From positions 48,647 through 85,955 of the forward strand of contig NZ_JASISP010000017.1 in assembly GCF_030063185.1 (NCBI RefSeq): a stretch of 37,309 nucleotides of DNA. The letters run 5' to 3'. Of the stretch, positions 34,295 through 37,309 are shown piece after piece; within the stretch, counting starts at the first letter, position 1; each line of letters starts with the position of its first letter. The notes under the pieces were generated by a model, which did not search any database, was not told where the DNA came from, and worked only from the letters and a program-made list of their open reading frames with translations. A program made the position numbers and the translations under genes. This DNA comes from Arthrobacter sp. H35-D1 (GTDB lineage: Bacteria; Actinomycetota; Actinomycetes; Actinomycetales; Micrococcaceae).

Positions 34295-34735
34295 ATGACT
34301 TTTATTGTCTATCTTTCCGGTGAGATTCACACCGACTGGCGTGACGAGATCCAGCGCGGTGCACAGGCCGCAGGGCTCGACGTGGAATTTACCTCGCCGG
34401 TGACCGACCACCCCGCAAGCGACGCCGCAGGCGACCATCTCGGCGCGACTTCCAGCCAGTTCTGGCGCGATCACCAGTCCGCCAAGGTCAACGCCATCCG
34501 CACGCGCACCCTGATTGAACAGAGTGATTTCGTGGTGGTGCGCTTTGGGGACAAGTACAAACAGTGGAACGCCGCCTTCGATGCCGGCTACTGTGCTGCG
34601 CTGGGCAAGCCATATGTGACTTTGCACGACGAAGATATTGTCCATCCACTCAAGGAGGTCGACGCCGAGGCTCAGGCTTGGTGCACGACCACCGAACAGG
34701 TGGTGCAGACACTGACGTACGTGCTCAAGGCATAA
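34295..34735 (+). CDS. ytoQ: YtoQ-family protein (nucleoside deoxyribosyltransferase-like)
   Basis: This 146-aa protein matches the YtoQ family: VYLSGEIHTDWRDEI at the start, SPVTDHPASDAAGD, SDFVVVRFGDKYKQWNAAFDAG (in part) and LHDEDIVHPLKEVDAEA. The fold resembles nucleoside 2-deoxyribosyltransferases, but the activity is not established. Residues 80-105 contain the Asp and the WNAAFDAG loop expected near a nucleotide site. The ATG at 34295 has AGGAG nine bases upstream, better than the ATG at 34277, which overlaps that ribosome-binding site. It is the only intact gene of module C. Confidence 0.85.
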   Translation: MTFIVYLSGEIHTDWRDEIQRGAQAAGLDVEFTSPVTDHPASDAAGDHLGATSSQFWRDHQSAKVNAIRTRTLIEQSDFVVVRFGDKYKQWNAAFDAGYCAALGKPYVTLHDEDIVHPLKEVDAEAQAWCTTTEQVVQTLTYVLKA

Positions 34736-34764
34736 GCCCACGGTTGCTCCGCGCCGGAACGCGC

Positions 34765-34787
34765 TGGAGTTCCGCTTCAACGTCTAA
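34765..34787 (+). repeat. att-like repeat copy 4 (right end of island)
   Basis: It matches the last 23 bp of ychF perfectly, from TGGAGTTCCG to the TAA. The sequence after it runs into a strong terminator, as expected for the native region downstream of ychF. Confidence 0.8.
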
Positions 34788-34814
34788 GTCCCGACCTACC
34801 TGAAACTTTTACCG

Positions 34815-34848
34815 GTGGCCGCCAAGAACACGTGTTCTTGGCGGCCAC
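34815..34848. terminator. Perfect 34-bp palindromic terminator, probably the original ychF terminator
   Basis: Two 17-bp arms (34815-34831 and 34832-34848) are perfectly complementary with no spacer, and ACTTTTT follows. It lies 28 bp after att copy 4. Without the island it would sit 28 bp after the ychF stop codon, the normal place for a terminator. Confidence 0.85.
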
Positions 34849-34867
34849 GCACTTTTTGCCAGCGGTT

Positions 34868-34896
34868 GTCCCGTTGAAATGATGCCTCAACGGGAC
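34868..34896. terminator. Hairpin downstream of the SCO1664-family gene
   Basis: Perfect 10-bp arms GTCCCGTTGA and TCAACGGGAC flank a 9-nt loop. It lies 30 bp beyond the stop of the minus-strand gene at 34927 and could end its transcript, although no long T-run follows. Confidence 0.5.
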
Positions 34897-34926
34897 CCAG
34901 CCTGCCACGCCGGTGCCGTCATCCTC

Positions 34927-35694
34927 TTAGAAAAGGGGCCAAGGCACCGCTGACATCTGACCGCTCGGAGCCGGAAACTGTCCTCCCAAGCGCAACTGGG
35001 CGCAACGGGCGGCGAGCGCTGCGATCTCGTCGGCGGTGAGCAAGTCCGCCAGGTCTCGGCCCAGCCCACCGTGAAGTCCTTTGCTGACACGATCTATGCC
35101 GTCGAGTTCCTCAGCGGTCAGGCCCTCTCCCAGCCATCCCCACAGGACCGTGCGCAGCTTGTGGTCACGATGAAAGGTGAGCCCGTGGTCCACGCCGTGC
35201 CGCTGTCCGTCAGCCATCGCAAGTATGTGGTCGCCTTTGCGGTCGGCATTGTTGATGATGATGTCGAACACCGCCATGCGTCGCAGCGCCGGCGAGTCTT
35301 CGTGAACGAGGGCGACCATCCGTCCGTTCTCATCGCGTCCCTCGAGAACGTATTTCCAGCCTGTCTCCGGCACAAGATCCGTTGCGACCAGGTCCACGGG
35401 GTTTTGGGCGGGGTCTTGCTCCTGCCAGAGCTGCACCATTCCTTCGCCCAGCGGACCATCGCGCAGCCAGGTGTGCGGCACCACGTCCCCGCCGAAGACC
35501 TGCGAGAGAAGATACGCGGCCACCTCCCGATGAGCCAGACATCCTTGGGGAAAATCCCACAGCGGACTTTCGCCTGCTATCGGCTTATAGACCACCACCA
35601 CGTCACCGATGCTGCCCAGGAATGTAGCGTTTGAAGCCGTCGTGATGCGGCCGGTGAGAGTCAGCTCAGACGTCGCTAGATTCGGCGCTGCCAT
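34927..35694 (-). CDS. SCO1664-family protein, PI3/4-kinase-like fold
   Basis: This 255-aa protein belongs to the conserved actinobacterial family SCO1664 (TIGR03843). It has kinase-like features: a possible ATP-binding lysine K37 in VVVVYKP, the FDIIINNADRKGDHIL catalytic-loop-like stretch and VDHGLTFH in the place of a metal-binding motif. The substrate is unknown. The ATG at 35694 overlaps the stop of the DUF3090 gene in TGATG, so the two are translationally coupled. In other actinobacteria this trio often lies near mshC of mycothiol synthesis; mshC is not in this window. Confidence 0.85.
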   Translation of the reverse strand: MAAPNLATSELTLTGRITTASNATFLGSIGDVVVVYKPIAGESPLWDFPQGCLAHREVAAYLLSQVFGGDVVPHTWLRDGPLGEGMVQLWQEQDPAQNPVDLVATDLVPETGWKYVLEGRDENGRMVALVHEDSPALRRMAVFDIIINNADRKGDHILAMADGQRHGVDHGLTFHRDHKLRTVLWGWLGEGLTAEELDGIDRVSKGLHGGLGRDLADLLTADEIAALAARCAQLRLGGQFPAPSGQMSAVPWPLF

Positions 35695-36248
35695 CAGTCC
35701 TCGGGAGGGGGACAAATGTGCCCGTCGGCGTCCATGGGGTAACCGCAGAGTGGGCACGTTGGGCGCCCAGCGCCCACGATTTCCCGGGTGCGCCTGGCGA
35801 AGGCGCGGGCGGTGCCGACCGGCATTCGCACCAGCAGCATTTCCGGCTCGTTGGCGCCGTCTTCACCAGGCCATTCGTCGTCGTCTTCGGCATCGACAGC
35901 GGTGATGGGGTGGGCCTCAATGACGATCTGGGCCGTGGTTGGGTCCCACCCCAAGCTCATGGCCCCGGTGCGAAACTGCTCCTGGACGGCCTCGAGCTGG
36001 TCATTGTCAACAAGTTCAATGGGAGTACTCGTGGGAACGCTGAAGGGGTTGCCTTCGACGGTGCTGAGCTGGTCGAGAATTTCGTCGATGTTCTGCGCGA
36101 GCAGAGCCGCCTGCTGTTTCTCGAGGGCAATACTCACCACCTGCGTCCCTGCGCGCACCTGCAGGTAGAAGGTTCGCGTTCCGGGAAGGCCAATGGTGCC
36201 AACGACGGCCCGATCCGGCCAGTCAAACTCGTGGATATGTGTAGACAT
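35694..36248 (-). CDS. DUF3090-family protein
   Basis: This 184-aa protein matches DUF3090 (TIGR03847). It begins HEFDWPDRAVVGTIGLPGTRTFYL (in part), contains EKQQAALLAQNIDEILDQL, and ends with a CPLCGYPMDADGHICP two-Cys-pair segment that probably binds zinc. No activity is known. The ATG at 36248 follows TAGAAT by exactly six bases, so a leaderless transcript is likely. It is coupled to the SCO1664-family gene downstream. Confidence 0.88.
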   Translation of the reverse strand: MSTHIHEFDWPDRAVVGTIGLPGTRTFYLQVRAGTQVVSIALEKQQAALLAQNIDEILDQLSTVEGNPFSVPTSTPIELVDNDQLEAVQEQFRTGAMSLGWDPTTAQIVIEAHPITAVDAEDDDEWPGEDGANEPEMLLVRMPVGTARAFARRTREIVGAGRPTCPLCGYPMDADGHICPPPED

Positions 36249-36254
36249 ATGTGT

Positions 36255-36260
36255 ATTCTA
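36255..36260 (-). promoter_or_regulatory. -10 box of the DUF3090 operon
   Basis: TAGAAT on the minus strand lies exactly six bases before the ATG at 36248. It sits in the 24-bp gap after the phosphatase gene, so this gene pair has its own promoter as well as possible read-through. Confidence 0.55.
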
Positions 36261-36272
36261 GGCACATTTGGT

Positions 36273-36965
36273 TCACGCCGCTTTTTGCCCTGCACCGCCG
36301 CCCACCGGCGCGTCGCCAGCGAGGATGCCGTGCGAAAGCCACGATAGATCGCCCGCGGTGGTGTTGGTCGCGTGGACGCTCGGCCGACTAGAGCCGTAGT
36401 GCACGATCGATACAGAGGCAGGGCCAACGTTAATGCGCTGGAACAGGTCAAGGTGCATGCCGAACGCATCGGCAAGGATTGACTTGATGATGTCACCGTG
36501 ACTGACCGCAACCCACACGGCTCCCGGCCCGTACTCGGCTTCGAAAGCTGCATCGTGGCGCCGAATTGCTGCCACAGATCTGGCCTGCATCCCGGCCATT
36601 GATTCACCACCGGGAAATACGACGGCGGACGGTTGCGACTGCACTACCGGCCACAGATCCTCGGTCGCAAGATCACGCAGTGTGCGGCCCTGCCATTGGC
36701 CGTAATCGCACTCGATGAGAGCCGGATCGACCAGCGTATTCAGCGTGCCAGCCTGGCGATCGAGGATGAGCTGGGCGCTCTGCTGACAACGCGCAAGGGG
36801 GCTCGACACCACCGCAACTACGGGCACGGCCGCGAGCCGTTCTCCGGCCTGAGCCACCTGATCGCGCCCCACCTGGTCCAGATCGACGCCTTGCGCCCGG
36901 CCGGCCAGCAGTCCGGTGGCATTTGCTGTGGTGCGGCCGTGCCGCACGAGAATAACTGTCGCCAT
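36273..36965 (-). CDS. Histidine-phosphatase (phosphomutase-like) protein, MSMEG_4193 family
   Basis: This 230-aa protein is a histidine phosphatase superfamily member of the MSMEG_4193 type (TIGR03848). The catalytic motif is RHGRTTANA (His near residue 9), with SSPLARCQQSA, the acid residue in ALIECDYGQWQGR and the second His in VSHGDIIKSI. It may be a phosphatase rather than a mutase; the substrate is not known. The ATG at 36965 follows TAGGCT by six bases, with no separate ribosome-binding site. Confidence 0.9.
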   Translation of the reverse strand: MATVILVRHGRTTANATGLLAGRAQGVDLDQVGRDQVAQAGERLAAVPVVAVVSSPLARCQQSAQLILDRQAGTLNTLVDPALIECDYGQWQGRTLRDLATEDLWPVVQSQPSAVVFPGGESMAGMQARSVAAIRRHDAAFEAEYGPGAVWVAVSHGDIIKSILADAFGMHLDLFQRINVGPASVSIVHYGSSRPSVHATNTTAGDLSWLSHGILAGDAPVGGGAGQKAA

Positions 36966-36971
36966 CCACCC

Positions 36972-36977
36972 AGCCTA
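36972..36977 (-). promoter_or_regulatory. -10 box of the histidine phosphatase gene
   Basis: TAGGCT on the minus strand is followed by GGGTGG and the ATG at 36965, the six-base spacing of a leaderless start. Confidence 0.5.
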
Positions 36978-37167
36978 GCCACTCGCTCGATGGGGGTGTG
37001 AACCGCACCGCGTCGTGCGTCGAGCAGGCAGGCAAGGCATTGAAGGAACCTTTCAAACACACGGGGCGACCAAAGGGAGGGCCGTGCCGGAACCTGGTGG
37101 AGTTTAGGTTTAGGGTTTGCCAGTAAATTAGCCGGTGTTTCGTGTTGTTGGGCCGTATCGTTGTGTT

Positions 37168-37309
37168 ATGGCGATTGGCGTAGAGGTTGAGGGTAGTTTG
37201 CGGGCGAAGTTTGATTCGTTGTTGCCGCATTTGGATGAGCGTCAGCGCCGCCTGTTGCTGGGGGCTGAAGCCCGGGTGTTGGGTCATGGCGGGATCAAGC
37301 TGGTGGCCC
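37168..37309 (+). CDS. ISAzo13-like transposase, N-terminal part (cut by window end)
   Basis: The first 47 residues, from ATG 37168, include FDSLLPHLDERQRRLLLGAEARVLGHGG, the typical opening of ISAzo13-family DDE transposases. The rest lies beyond the window. Base composition upstream (TTTAGGTTTAGGG near 37104) is poorer in GC than the neighbouring gene and may mark the left end of the element. I could not identify the inverted repeat or target duplication. Confidence 0.8.
   Translation, partial: MAIGVEVEGSLRAKFDSLLPHLDERQRRLLLGAEARVLGHGGIKLVA

Larger units (their letters stand above)
29864..34787. mobile_element. Tandem integrated island at the ychF 3' end (three modules)
   Basis: The 4.9-kb segment is bounded by ychF and the last repeat copy and divided by two internal copies. 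Module A (29864 to about 31647) holds an unknown 397-aa protein and a small ORF. Module B (about 31648-32560) holds a HEPN-like protein. Module C (32561-34787) holds a YtoQ-family gene and an IS256-family insertion. DNA in modules A and B is visibly poorer in GC than the flanks; one 60-base stretch at 32101 is 47% GC. No integrase or other site-specific recombinase is present, so movement would need a trans-acting enzyme. The layout resembles accretion of cis-mobilisable elements. Confidence 0.65.

Noticed and set aside
29864-34787. A hidden integrase or recombinase inside the island
   Set aside because: I read both strands of the modules and found only the unknown pair, the HEPN-like gene, the IS256 remnant, its small ORF and YtoQ; none shows tyrosine or serine recombinase motifs.
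37090-37110. GGTGGAGTT near the right edge as a fifth att copy
   Set aside because: Only nine bases match the att core and the following sequence differs, so chance similarity is more likely.

Overview
The window is high-GC actinobacterial DNA. The protein sequences, Thr/Pro-rich LAxTG wall anchors, many leaderless start codons and the conserved phosphomutase/DUF3090/SCO1664 trio point to an Arthrobacter-like member of the Micrococcaceae. This placement is an inference from gene content; no rRNA or tRNA gene is visible.

Region 1 (about 1-19,500) is a host- or mucin-type glycan degradation locus with other genes interspersed. It holds a wall-anchored GH101 endo-alpha-N-acetylgalactosaminidase, an MmpS-like lipoprotein, a wall-anchored GH20 beta-N-acetylhexosaminidase, a BadF/NagK-like sugar kinase, a LacI-family regulator and a cytosolic GH35 beta-galactosidase. 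The GH101, GH20 and GH35 genes each carry a TGTTAT-2-ATAACA operator in front of them (the GH20 copy has one mismatch). They therefore look like one regulon, probably under the local LacI protein: two surface enzymes cut glycans and an internal beta-galactosidase finishes the imported products. Between them lie a nitroreductase, a GNAT-AAA ATPase fusion, CorA, an Lrp/AsnC regulator with palindromic operators, and a nitronate monooxygenase. The monooxygenase shares a symmetric divergent leaderless promoter with the sugar kinase.

Region 2 (about 19,500-29,863) is ordinary chromosome: an orphan osmolyte-type binding lipoprotein, an alanine-type aminotransferase, PPK2, a PHB-depolymerase-type esterase, xseB-xseA, a membrane protein, ispH, rmuC and ychF.

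Region 3 (29,864-34,787) is the most unusual part. The last ~25 bp of ychF recur as direct repeats at 31,622, 32,536 and 34,765, cutting a 4.9-kb insert into three modules. Module A has an unknown 397-aa protein plus a small ORF. Module B has a HEPN-like protein with an R-x4-H motif. Module C has a YtoQ-family protein and a decayed IS256-family element with an 8-bp target duplication. No recombinase is present. The probable original ychF terminator, a perfect 34-bp palindrome, now sits beyond the last repeat. This looks like tandem integration of small cargo modules at the ychF 3' end.

Region 4 (34,788-37,309) is the conserved actinobacterial trio (histidine phosphatase, DUF3090, SCO1664-family kinase-like protein), followed by the start of an ISAzo13-like transposase cut by the window end.
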